11,181 nucleotides of DNA from Oligoflexus sp. Its GTDB lineage: Bacteria; Bdellovibrionota_B; Oligoflexia; Oligoflexales; Oligoflexaceae. The position numbers and the translations under genes were made by a program. The stretch is taken from positions 1-11,181 of the forward strand of contig JASLCY010000156.1 of NCBI GenBank assembly GCA_030151925.1, in the 5' to 3' direction. Positions 1-6,196 of this stretch are shown here, in pieces (the first letter of the stretch is position 1; each line of letters starts with the position of its first letter). A model generated the notes under the pieces. It was not told the origin of the DNA. It ran no database searches and was given only the letters and a program-made list of their open reading frames with translations.

Positions 1-1145
1 CCACCGTGAATCCCGAGAACCTGAAGCCCATCGTCCGCCTCGCCTCGAACAAGGACCAGGAGAGCGCGGGCCGGCTCACGAGCGAGCATTCGGAATCCTT
101 CACCAAGCAGAAGATCAAGGACCTCGGGCTCGACATGCGGGTGATCAACGTCGAGATCCAGTTCGGCGGGAACAAGGTCATCGTTTATTTCTCGGCGCCC
201 GGCCGCGTGGATTTCCGCGAGCTGGTCAAGGAGCTGGCCGGCGGCCTGAAGACGCGCGTTGAGTTGAAGCAGGTCGGCGCGCGCGACGAAGCGAAGCTCG
301 CCGGCGGCCTCGGCATCTGCGGCCGCGAGTTCTGCTGCTCGAGTTTCCTGCGGGAATTCGTGCCGGTCTCGATCAAGATGGCGAAGAACCAGAACCTCGC
401 GCTGAACCCGAGCAAGGTCTCGGGCGGATGCGGTCGCCTCCTCTGCTGCCTCACTTATGAGGACGAGACTTATTCGGCCCTGCGCCAGCGCCTTCTGCCG
501 AAGGGCGCCCGCGTGAAACTGCTCGACGGCACCATCGGCGACGTGGTCCGCGGCGACATTCTCAACCAGGTGATGCAGGTCGAGCTCGATAGCGGCGAAT
601 TGAAGACCGTTCCGATCAACGAACTCGAGATCGTCGACGCCAGCCACGGCGTGGTGGAAGACGATTGGGGCAGCGACCTCAACTTCGGCGACCTCATGGG
701 CGGCGGCGATCGTGATATCGCGGGGCTGGATGACAGCGAAGAGGTCGCGCGTCATCGCGTGTCCGCGGCTGAGCCCATGTCCTCGTCCTCGCAGCTTCGT
801 CCCGAGGGACGCGAACGGCCCGACCATCGTGGCAACCGCGGCGAGCGCAATGATAGACGACCGCCGCGCGGCGATCAGCAGAACCGCGGCCCGCGTCCTC
901 CGCATAAGGATCGCGGTCCGCGCGGCGAAGGCCAGGGCGATCGCAACAACCAGCGCCCACGCGGCGATAGAGGTCCGCGCGGCGAAGGGCAGGGCGGTCC
1001 GCGCGGCGATAGAGGCCAGGGTCAGCAAGGATCGCGTGAAGGCCGGCCGCCGCGGGACAATCAAAACCGCGGTCCGCAGAACCAGAACAACCAGCAGAAA
1101 TCCGAGGGCGCTATCAAGCCTCGCGGCGATAAAAAAGAGGATTAA
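1..1145 (+). CDS. ricT: PSP1-domain (RicT/YaaT-like) protein with Arg/Gly-rich tail, 5' end cut by window
   Basis: This is a PSP1-family protein. In Bacillus, RicT belongs to the RicA/RicF/RicT complex, which carries [4Fe-4S] clusters and modulates RNase Y. Counting from the GTG at 6, the conserved core covers about residues 35-210: a GRVDFRELVKEL block, an ARDEAKLAGGLG block, and two cysteine clusters, C105/C110/C111 and C142/C147/C148, matching the family's cluster-binding cysteines. Bacillus RicT has roughly 60 further residues before the first aligned block, so the GTG at 6 is probably an internal valine and the true start lies upstream of the window. Residues about 265-375 form a low-complexity tail rich in Arg, Gly, Pro, Asp and Gln with many RG and PRG steps, absent from Bacillus RicT and resembling an RGG-type RNA-binding region. 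tdk follows after 11 nt, so the two are probably co-transcribed. The family assignment is firm; the tail's function is inferred. Confidence 0.9.
   Translation, partial: TVNPENLKPIVRLASNKDQESAGRLTSEHSESFTKQKIKDLGLDMRVINVEIQFGGNKVIVYFSAPGRVDFRELVKELAGGLKTRVELKQVGARDEAKLAGGLGICGREFCCSSFLREFVPVSIKMAKNQNLALNPSKVSGGCGRLLCCLTYEDETYSALRQRLLPKGARVKLLDGTIGDVVRGDILNQVMQVELDSGELKTVPINELEIVDASHGVVEDDWGSDLNFGDLMGGGDRDIAGLDDSEEVARHRVSAAEPMSSSSQLRPEGRERPDHRGNRGERNDRRPPRGDQQNRGPRPPHKDRGPRGEGQGDRNNQRPRGDRGPRGEGQGGPRGDRGQGQQGSREGRPPRDNQNRGPQNQNNQQKSEGAIKPRGDKKED
915..1009 (+). repeat. Short repeats encoding the RG-rich tail
   Basis: The 14-mer GGTCCGCGCGGCGA occurs at 915-928, 972-985 and 996-1009. The first two copies continue into nearly the same AAGG(C/G)CAGGGCG extension. 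They encode the repeated RGPRGEGQG peptide of the upstream gene's tail. The units look like internal duplication within a low-complexity coding segment, where replication slippage could change tail length. Confidence 0.7.
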
Positions 1146-1156
1146 GGAGATCCGTC

Positions 1157-1807
1157 ATGGCCAAGCTTTACTTTCGATACGGAACCATGGGCAGCGCCAA
1201 GACTCTGAACCTTCTGGCCGTTGCGCACGCCTATCAGCAGCAGAAGAAGGTCGCCTACCTCATCAAGCCGAGGATCGATACGCGCTTCGGCGAGGCGACC
1301 ATCGGCTCGCGCGCCGGCCTCTACCGCGACGCCGACCTCCTGGTGGACGAGGACAGCGTGATCGATACCGCTCCGCTCGCGGGTTGCCACTGCATCCTCG
1401 TCGACGAGGTGCAATTCCTCGCGCCCTCGTTGATCGAGCAGCTGCGCCGGATCTCGAACGAGCTGAACATCCCGGTGATCTGCTACGGCCTCCGCACGGA
1501 TTTCCGCACCCGCCTGTTCCCGGGCAGCCAGAGGCTGCTCGAGCTCGCGGACGCGATCGAGGAAGTGAAGACCACCTGCTTCTTCTGCAACCACAAGGCG
1601 ATCTTCAACCTCAAGCTCGTCGACGGTCACGCGACCCTGCGCGGCCCGACGATCGAGCTCGGGCAGGAGGAGAAGTACATCCCGACCTGCGCGCACTGCT
1701 ACGAAGAGGAGCTGGCGAAGGCCGCGAGGCTCTCCCCGAACCCTCACTTCTTGGTGGACGCGACCGTCGAGAGGAACGAGAGATCGGGCTCTTTCTCGGA
1801 GCTGTAA
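1157..1807 (+). CDS. tdk: Thymidine kinase, type II (TK1-like)
   Basis: Cytosolic salvage enzyme that phosphorylates thymidine to dTMP with ATP. The 216-residue protein is close to the usual length (about 190-210). Visible motifs are the P-loop GTMGSAKT (residues 9-16), the DEVQF block with the catalytic glutamate E84, the YGLRTDF lasso segment (110-116), and a structural zinc site formed by C141/C144 and C178/C181. The ATG start is supported by a strong AAGGAGA site that overlaps the stop codon of the upstream PSP1 gene, which argues for one transcript. The last 64 bp overlap, on the opposite strand, the 3' end of the solute-binding-like gene. Nothing is missing from the active site, so it should be functional. 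Confidence 0.97.
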   Translation: MAKLYFRYGTMGSAKTLNLLAVAHAYQQQKKVAYLIKPRIDTRFGEATIGSRAGLYRDADLLVDEDSVIDTAPLAGCHCILVDEVQFLAPSLIEQLRRISNELNIPVICYGLRTDFRTRLFPGSQRLLELADAIEEVKTTCFFCNHKAIFNLKLVDGHATLRGPTIELGQEEKYIPTCAHCYEEELAKAARLSPNPHFLVDATVERNERSGSFSEL

Positions 1808-2604
1808 GGATTTTTCAGGAAGAACAGGCGGCGGTCGGCGAGGCCGGCTTTGGTCAAGCTCTCGAGATGGGTCTCGCGGAAGAGCCGTTCGAACGAGCCG
1901 TCCTCCAGGACGATCTCCCAGCCGCGCTCGAATCTCCTGGCCAGGGCCGGATGCTTTTTATTCACAAAGATATAGGCCGGCTGCGAATAGATCAGGGCGA
2001 TCGTCTTCTCCAGCACGATATCCTGTGATCTATGCGCTTGGAGCTCGGCCTGCACTTCGACGACGCTGCGCGGGAAATAATCGAACCGGCCGGTCGCCAG
2101 CATCTGGAAGAGCCCATCATAATCAAGGCCGGTCCTGACATCGAGCCCGTTGGCCCGCAGGATCCCCACGTCCGTCCAGTCCGCGCCTTGTCCGGCTACG
2201 AAGCGCTGCAGATCCGCCATCGATCGAACCGCGGCGAAATCCTTTTCCCGCTCCTTCCTGATCAAAAACACGCGAACGCCCATCAGGCTCTTGTGGATGC
2301 TATGCTTGACCGCGATGAACTTCTCCTCGCGCTCGATATTCGACGTGCTGGTGACGAGGTCCAGGATCTTATCGTTGGCGAGGCTGTTGAAGGCGCGGAA
2401 TTGGGTCATCTTCGGGACGGGGATGAGTTTGTAGGGCCCGAACTCGGGCTCAGTCTTGGCCAGGAGCAGATCGATTATGCGATGGTCGTAGTCGTGGCGG
2501 ACGTCGAGCTTCGATTCGTTCGAGGGAACGCGAACTCTCAAGACATCTTCGGCGAAAGCTGATGAAGCCAGCAGCAGGCCGGCCAGGAATAAGAAAGTGC
2601 GCAA
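1744..2604 (-). CDS. Periplasmic solute-binding-like protein (type II SBP fold), orphan
   Basis: A predicted secreted protein resembling the bacterial extracellular solute-binding protein family 3 group, which binds small molecules in the periplasm. I chose the TTG at 2604: it gives 286 residues with a clean Sec signal peptide (MRTFLFLAGLLLASSAFA, cleavage before ED) and has GAGGG seven nucleotides upstream. The reading frame stays open to another TTG at 2670, but that would place 22 mostly polar residues before the hydrophobic core. Supportive segments are the strand near residues 21-27, VPKMTQFRAFNSL (63-75), LVTSTSNIEREEKF (83-96) and a second lobe around 125-215. No permease or ATPase gene lies beside it, so it may act as a sensor or scavenger rather than an ABC transporter part. 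The last ~20 codons lie antisense to tdk and do not look like a family C-terminus. The class is fairly clear; the ligand is unknown. Confidence 0.75.
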   Translation of the reverse strand: MRTFLFLAGLLLASSAFAEDVLRVRVPSNESKLDVRHDYDHRIIDLLLAKTEPEFGPYKLIPVPKMTQFRAFNSLANDKILDLVTSTSNIEREEKFIAVKHSIHKSLMGVRVFLIRKEREKDFAAVRSMADLQRFVAGQGADWTDVGILRANGLDVRTGLDYDGLFQMLATGRFDYFPRSVVEVQAELQAHRSQDIVLEKTIALIYSQPAYIFVNKKHPALARRFERGWEIVLEDGSFERLFRETHLESLTKAGLADRRLFFLKNPYSSEKEPDLSFLSTVASTKK

Positions 2605-2743
2605 GACGTAACCCTCGGGAACAAGTGTCCTTCTTGCGCACAAACTGGCATGTATAGAACGAATACGCAATCATTCTTCGCGGATTCCGGACAAAAAATC
2701 AGGCTTTATCCGTAAACTTGACTAAAAAAGCGCTTCCCCGTCC

Positions 2744-4144
2744 TCAACCCTTCAGACCCGGCATCGTACCGGTGATGCTCGCATCACCCACCGAGTTGTT
2801 CGCGACGCCGAACGAATCGAAGATCGATACGAGGGTCTTGTTGTGGTACTCGCCGTTCGCGCTCACGCAGCGACCGGTCTTGAAGTAGCCACCGTTCTGG
2901 CCCGCGATGATGATGCCGACGTTCTTCATGCTGTGCAGGGCGCTGTCGCCCAGCTCCGAGAAGCCCATGATCACCGAGTTGTAGAGCACGGATTTGTCGC
3001 CTTCGGAGCATTTGCCGAGGCCGTCGATGAGATTCGCGAGTTTGGTCATCATGTATTGCTGGTCCGCGACGTGGCCGGCGACGGAGCCTTCGGCATCGTA
3101 GTGGCTGTAGGTGTGGTGGCCTTTGCCGCCCGCCGCCGGTTGACCGTTGGTGAAGCCCATCTCGAACACGGAGTGGCCGTGCTGGAAGAGGACCACGTTC
3201 GTCATGCGGCAGGCGAGGGCCTGGATGGTGATCTCGGTCATCATATCGGCGACGATGTTGTAGTTCTCGACCTTCTTGTAAGGCGCATCATAACTCGCAT
3301 CGTTCGGATCGAAGGTCTTGGTCTGCGTGATGGTGCGGGTGCACTGGCCGCTCTGCGCGGCGCCGCCCGTCGTGGTCCCGCCCGTGCTGGTCGAACCGGT
3401 GCCGTTCAAGGCATCGATGCGGCGCTCGAGCTCGCGGATCGCTTCCACGTGCGCGTCGAGCTTCACTTTCTCGACGTTGCCGAGCTTCTTCTGCAGGCTG
3501 TTGAGCTGCGCGAGGTTGGAATCGAGCAGGCTCTTCTTCGTCGCGTAGGTCAAACCCGAGGTCGGCGCCGGCGCCATCGTCGAGGTCATCGTGTTGTTCG
3601 AAGTCTGGGTGGTCTGCATCGAACCGCCGAAGAGGTCCTGGAACGCCTTCGAGGGGTTGTCCTGCCGAGGCGCGAGCATGTTCGGCCCGAGGAACGAGCA
3701 GGATTGCGGCGCGCCGCCGCCTTCGAAGTTCGAGCAGATGCCGAGGCGGACGACGGGGAAGATGCCCTTGAACTTATCGCCCAGCAGGGTATCGATCGAA
3801 GTCGCGGGGCCGGAATCCGGCACGCCCGTGAGAGCGTAGTTCATGCCGCCCTGATGCGAGCCGCCGGTGTTGTAGACCGAATCGCGCAGGATGATGACAT
3901 CGTTCTTCACGCGCGCCAGCGGGCTCGTCATCTCCGGGAAGGAGCTGAGCGCGCCGGCGGCCGGGAAGAACTTGTCCGGGATATGCCCCGACGGGAAATA
4001 ATAGAAGATCGCGCGTTTGGGCGTCGCGTCCGCGCCGAAGACCTGCGTCTCGGCGAAGGTCCGCATAACGGGGGCGAAGAGCACCGCGTTACCCATGAAC
4101 TTCAGAAGGTTCCGCCGGTTGAGTTCATGCAGGAGCTTGGACAT
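2744..4144 (-). CDS. DUF1552 family protein, Tat-exported
   Basis: A 466-residue member of DUF1552, a family without an established activity; I recall a loose relation to DUF1501/alkaline-phosphatase-like proteins but cannot test it here. The N-terminus has a twin-arginine signal (NRRNLLKF, residues 9-16, then a hydrophobic stretch). Family landmarks are FYYFPSGHIPDKFFP (47-61), the QGGMNYALTGVP block (98-109), VVLFQHGHS (317-325), the KGHHTYSHYD segment (341-350) and the GFSELGD/NGGYFKTGR end region (394-400, 417-425). A likely coiled coil (about 200-245) is followed by a Gly/Ser/Thr-rich linker (248-265). The ATG at 4144 shares one base with the TAA of the upstream cytochrome gene (TAATG) and has a GAGGGGG site ahead of it, so the pair is translationally coupled. 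The frame stays open upstream to 4303, but that stretch overlaps the cytochrome gene and lacks a signal. Inferred role: periplasmic partner of the cytochrome lipoprotein. Confidence 0.88.
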   Translation of the reverse strand: MSKLLHELNRRNLLKFMGNAVLFAPVMRTFAETQVFGADATPKRAIFYYFPSGHIPDKFFPAAGALSSFPEMTSPLARVKNDVIILRDSVYNTGGSHQGGMNYALTGVPDSGPATSIDTLLGDKFKGIFPVVRLGICSNFEGGGAPQSCSFLGPNMLAPRQDNPSKAFQDLFGGSMQTTQTSNNTMTSTMAPAPTSGLTYATKKSLLDSNLAQLNSLQKKLGNVEKVKLDAHVEAIRELERRIDALNGTGSTSTGGTTTGGAAQSGQCTRTITQTKTFDPNDASYDAPYKKVENYNIVADMMTEITIQALACRMTNVVLFQHGHSVFEMGFTNGQPAAGGKGHHTYSHYDAEGSVAGHVADQQYMMTKLANLIDGLGKCSEGDKSVLYNSVIMGFSELGDSALHSMKNVGIIIAGQNGGYFKTGRCVSANGEYHNKTLVSIFDSFGVANNSVGDASITGTMPGLKG

Positions 4145-5877
4145 TAGAACCCCCTCTTGAGAAAGCTTGGACCCGAGATGATTTTGAGGAGCAGGTCGGG
4201 AAGGGCGATGTCGCCCTTCGAGAACTTCACCGCGAGATCGCGGCTCGAGCATACGTCGGCGTCTTCCATCAGCAGGGAGCGGCCGTGCGCATAACGATAC
4301 CATTGGACGCTGAAGCAGCGTTTGGCTTGAGTCGAGGTCGCGAGCTTCGAGGCGAGGTCGCCGCCGCCGCTGAACTTGATGTCGCCGCCGTCGACGCCCA
4401 CCATCGTACCGGAGGTGTCGACCGGGATATTGTTTTCCATGGTGCGGTAGCGGCCGAGAGTATCATAGTCCTCCAGGCCGAAACCGATGCCGTCGATCTT
4501 CACATGGCAGCCTGCGCAGGCCGGAGACGACGAGTGGGCCGCAAAACGCTCGCGGGTGGTTTTGGTCGGATCCTTGGCCGGGATCTGGACCATGAGATCC
4601 TTGGGCGTCGGAGGCGGCACGAAACACAGCATCTTCTCGAGGGCGAAGTCGCCGCGTTTGATCGGGTGCGTTTCCTCGGGGCGGGCTTTCGCCGCCATCA
4701 CCGCGCCGAGCGAAACGAGGCCGCGGCGCGTCGTGTTCGGGAATTTGATCTTGCTCACCGTGCCGTCGTTGGTCGCCTGGCCGTTGTAGTAGTTCGCGAG
4801 GGTCTGGTCGCCGATGGTGAAATCGCTGGCGATCACCGTAGCGAAGGTCGCGGCCGGCTGCTTCATGAGGTATTCGAAGGTATCGTCCGCTTCTTTCAGC
4901 ATCGCCTTCTGGATGTCGGCGGTGAAGGTCGAGGTGAGCGAGGCGTCCTTCGAAGCCGCGAGTATGCTTTGCGATTCCAGCCAGCCGTGGGCGAACTGGT
5001 CGGTGAGGTAACGCGAACGCGGGTCCTTCCAGAGGCGCGTGCCCTGGACGACGATCTCATCGGGCGACGTGAGTTTGCCGCTGGCGGCGTCGGCCGTCAG
5101 CGCGTCGTCCGGCGAGGTGCCCCAGAAGAAGTAGGAGAGCGCGCTCGCGATCTCGTAGGCGTCGAGCGAGTTCGAGTTGTTGCCGATCTCGCTGCGGTAG
5201 AGGAAAGCGGGCGAGACGAGGAGGCTCGAGATCAAAGCGGTCATGCCTTCGCGGGCCGAGACCGTGGCGCCCTTATTATAGACGTTGATAGCCGCCGCTT
5301 TTTCGTCGGCGGTGAGAGGACGGCGATAGAGCTTGGGACCGAGGACGTCGATTACCTTTTGCGCGCAGGAGGCGCCGGCGCTCTCGCTGCACCCGACCAG
5401 CGTCGCGAGCTGCGTTTTGCTGTTGTCGGCTATGGTGATCGCCGCATCGACGTAAGCCGAGAGGTGATCGGAGCTCACGCTGTTCATCTCAACGTTATTG
5501 GGGAAGCCGTTCACGGCCGACTCGATCGGGAAGGAGCCGGTCGGATCGCTGGCGACCTTGAGGATGTCCTTCACGGTGTTGTAATACTCGGCGCGCGTAA
5601 GCAGGCGCAGGGATTTACGGCCCGGGGTCGCTTCCTTGCCCACGCATTCGGGAGCCTCGTCCGCGAGGATCTTGTTTACGGCACCGGCCTGGCTCGCGGC
5701 GCTGATCGTGGTTTTCGCGCCGCTGCTCGACGTGCTGTCCGCATCATCGCTATCCCCGGAGTTCGCGTCTCCACTGCTGCCTTTAAAGAAGATCGGTCTG
5801 CCCGGCCTTTCACGGCAAGAGACGGCTGAGAGCGCCGCGATCAATCCCAGGGATATCCAAAATCCATGCAGTCGCAT
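4144..5877 (-). CDS. DUF1592/DUF1588 c-type cytochrome lipoprotein
   Basis: A 577-residue envelope protein with the DUF1587, DUF1595, DUF1592, DUF1588 and DUF1585 modules known from planctomycete and myxobacterial proteins. Residues 1-21 form a lipoprotein signal (hydrophobic core, AVSC with the lipidated C21), followed by a Ser/Gly/Asp-rich tether (about 34-65). Landmarks are LRLLTRAEYYNTVKDIL (90-106, DUF1587), LYRRPLTADEK (183-193, DUF1595), ALSYFFWGTSPDDAL (246-260, DUF1592), RRGLVSLGAVMAAKA (384-398) with HPIKRGDFALEKMLC (404-418) (DUF1588), and DUF1585 from about 505. One heme c motif, CAGCH (C454, C457, H458), lies at the end of DUF1588, in SSPACAGCHVKIDGIGF. The N-terminal cytochrome domain of many planctomycete relatives is absent. 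The ATG at 5877 has AGGA five bases upstream. It is the first gene of a two-gene unit with the DUF1552 protein. Electron transfer is inferred from the heme site; the substrate is unknown. Confidence 0.9.
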   Translation of the reverse strand: MRLHGFWISLGLIAALSAVSCRERPGRPIFFKGSSGDANSGDSDDADSTSSSGAKTTISAASQAGAVNKILADEAPECVGKEATPGRKSLRLLTRAEYYNTVKDILKVASDPTGSFPIESAVNGFPNNVEMNSVSSDHLSAYVDAAITIADNSKTQLATLVGCSESAGASCAQKVIDVLGPKLYRRPLTADEKAAAINVYNKGATVSAREGMTALISSLLVSPAFLYRSEIGNNSNSLDAYEIASALSYFFWGTSPDDALTADAASGKLTSPDEIVVQGTRLWKDPRSRYLTDQFAHGWLESQSILAASKDASLTSTFTADIQKAMLKEADDTFEYLMKQPAATFATVIASDFTIGDQTLANYYNGQATNDGTVSKIKFPNTTRRGLVSLGAVMAAKARPEETHPIKRGDFALEKMLCFVPPPTPKDLMVQIPAKDPTKTTRERFAAHSSSPACAGCHVKIDGIGFGLEDYDTLGRYRTMENNIPVDTSGTMVGVDGGDIKFSGGGDLASKLATSTQAKRCFSVQWYRYAHGRSLLMEDADVCSSRDLAVKFSKGDIALPDLLLKIISGPSFLKRGF

Positions 5878-5913
5878 AATTTTCCTATTCTGCCTACCGA
5901 GCAGTCATTAGGT

Positions 5914-5934
5914 AAAAAGAGCCGAAGACGGCCC
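5914..5934 (-). terminator. Terminator-like hairpin in leader of the DUF1592/DUF1552 unit
   Basis: Read on the minus strand, GGGCCG pairs with CGGCTC (six pairs, one G-U) around a TCTT loop, followed at once by five T's (5918-5914). It lies about 36 nt upstream of the cytochrome start codon. No minus-strand gene precedes it, because the PLD gene diverges, so it has no obvious upstream message to end. The likely role is leader attenuation, or the end of a short RNA. AGCCGAAG (plus-strand reading) is part of the stem at 5920-5927 and recurs at 5978-5985, so an alternative pairing of the GGGCCG arm is possible. Confidence 0.5.
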
Positions 5935-5991
5935 TATCGTATCGGCCGGTGCAGGGTAAACTTTAGGTAAGGAATTAAGCCGAAGTAATCA

Positions 5992-6019
5992 TTCAACTTT
6001 TGTGAGCGATGTTTTTAAT
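5992..6019 (+). promoter_or_regulatory. Possible promoter for PLD lipoprotein gene
   Basis: TTCAAC (5992-5997), a 16-base spacer, then TTTAAT (6014-6019), which matches five of six bases of the -10 consensus; the -35 is poor (three of six). It would give a leader of roughly 170 nt holding the mini-ORF and stem-loop. The evidence is only a consensus match in an AT-rich patch. Confidence 0.2.
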
Positions 6020-6105
6020 ACACAAAACGCGGGGCGAACGCGGAAATGAGAGGTTTTTCGTCTCTTTCCCCTCAGGAGCCGAGCCTGGCCCGGGCCCGGA
6101 GGAAT

Positions 6106-6138
6106 ATGAAAATTTTTTCCTCAATCTTCGCGCCTTAA
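6106..6138 (+). CDS. Possible leader mini-ORF (MKIFSSIFAP) upstream of PLD lipoprotein
   Basis: A ten-codon ORF starts at the ATG at 6106 and ends at TAA 6136-6138. GGAGGA (6098-6103) precedes the start with a short 2-3 base gap, making it one of the better ribosome binding sites in the window. The same frame is open from an ATG at 6046, which lacks a good site. Codons TTT-TCC-TCA (6115-6123) include an 8-base complement of the PLD gene's ribosome binding site. It may be a regulatory leader peptide whose translation affects access to the downstream start, or a chance ORF. Confidence 0.25.
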   Translation: MKIFSSIFAP

Positions 6139-6141
6139 GTC

Positions 6142-6175
6142 CGAAACCTCGATATCCGTCCGCGGAATCGTTTCG
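6142..6175 (+). promoter_or_regulatory. Bulged stem-loop in the PLD gene leader
   Basis: CGAAAC (6142-6147) pairs with GTTTCG (6170-6175). Inside it, GATATCCG (6151-6158) pairs with CGGAATC (6163-6169) except for one bulged A, with loop TCCG and a CTC bulge on the left. This gives about 13 pairs, ending six bases before the GAGGAA ribosome binding site at 6182. No T-run follows, so it is not an intrinsic terminator. It may be an mRNA structure that holds an anti-ribosome-binding-site segment near its target. Confidence 0.45.
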
Positions 6176-6196
6176 AACTCTGAGGAAAGCCTTATT

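Larger units (their letters stand above)
5878..6196. other. Divergent intergenic region between cytochrome unit and PLD lipoprotein gene
   Basis: This 319 bp stretch must hold the control regions of both divergent transcripts. It is more AT-rich near 5910-6030 than its neighbours. On the minus side it contains a terminator-like hairpin (5914-5934) and a repeated AGCCGAAG. On the plus side it contains a weak promoter candidate (5992-6019), a mini-ORF with its own ribosome binding site (6098-6138) and a bulged stem-loop (6142-6175) just before the PLD ribosome binding site. No full-length gene is supported here. Confidence 0.7.

Noticed and set aside
6..8. GTG as the true start of the PSP1 gene
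   Set aside because: Bacillus RicT extends about 60 residues further at the N-terminus, no ribosome binding site can be seen in the five bases available, and the frame is open to the window edge.
915..1009. CRISPR-like spaced repeats
   Set aside because: The repeats are short, irregularly spaced and in frame within a coding region, encoding a low-complexity tail.
712..2028. A 438-codon plus-strand open frame across the PSP1 tail and tdk
   Set aside because: Out of frame with two well-supported genes on the same strand; the product is an Arg/Ala-rich translation of their codons.
2676..2743. Terminator after the DUF1552 gene
   Set aside because: There is an AAGCGCTT followed by T's on the minus strand, but it is a loopless palindrome and cannot form a hairpin. 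The solute-binding-like gene could therefore receive read-through.
2843..4147. A 434-codon plus-strand open frame
   Set aside because: Antisense shadow of the DUF1552 gene, with the same compositional bias and no motif.
4285..5829. A 514-codon plus-strand open frame
   Set aside because: Antisense shadow of the cytochrome lipoprotein gene; skewed composition (Arg, Val, Glu, Gly), no ribosome binding site and no family motif.
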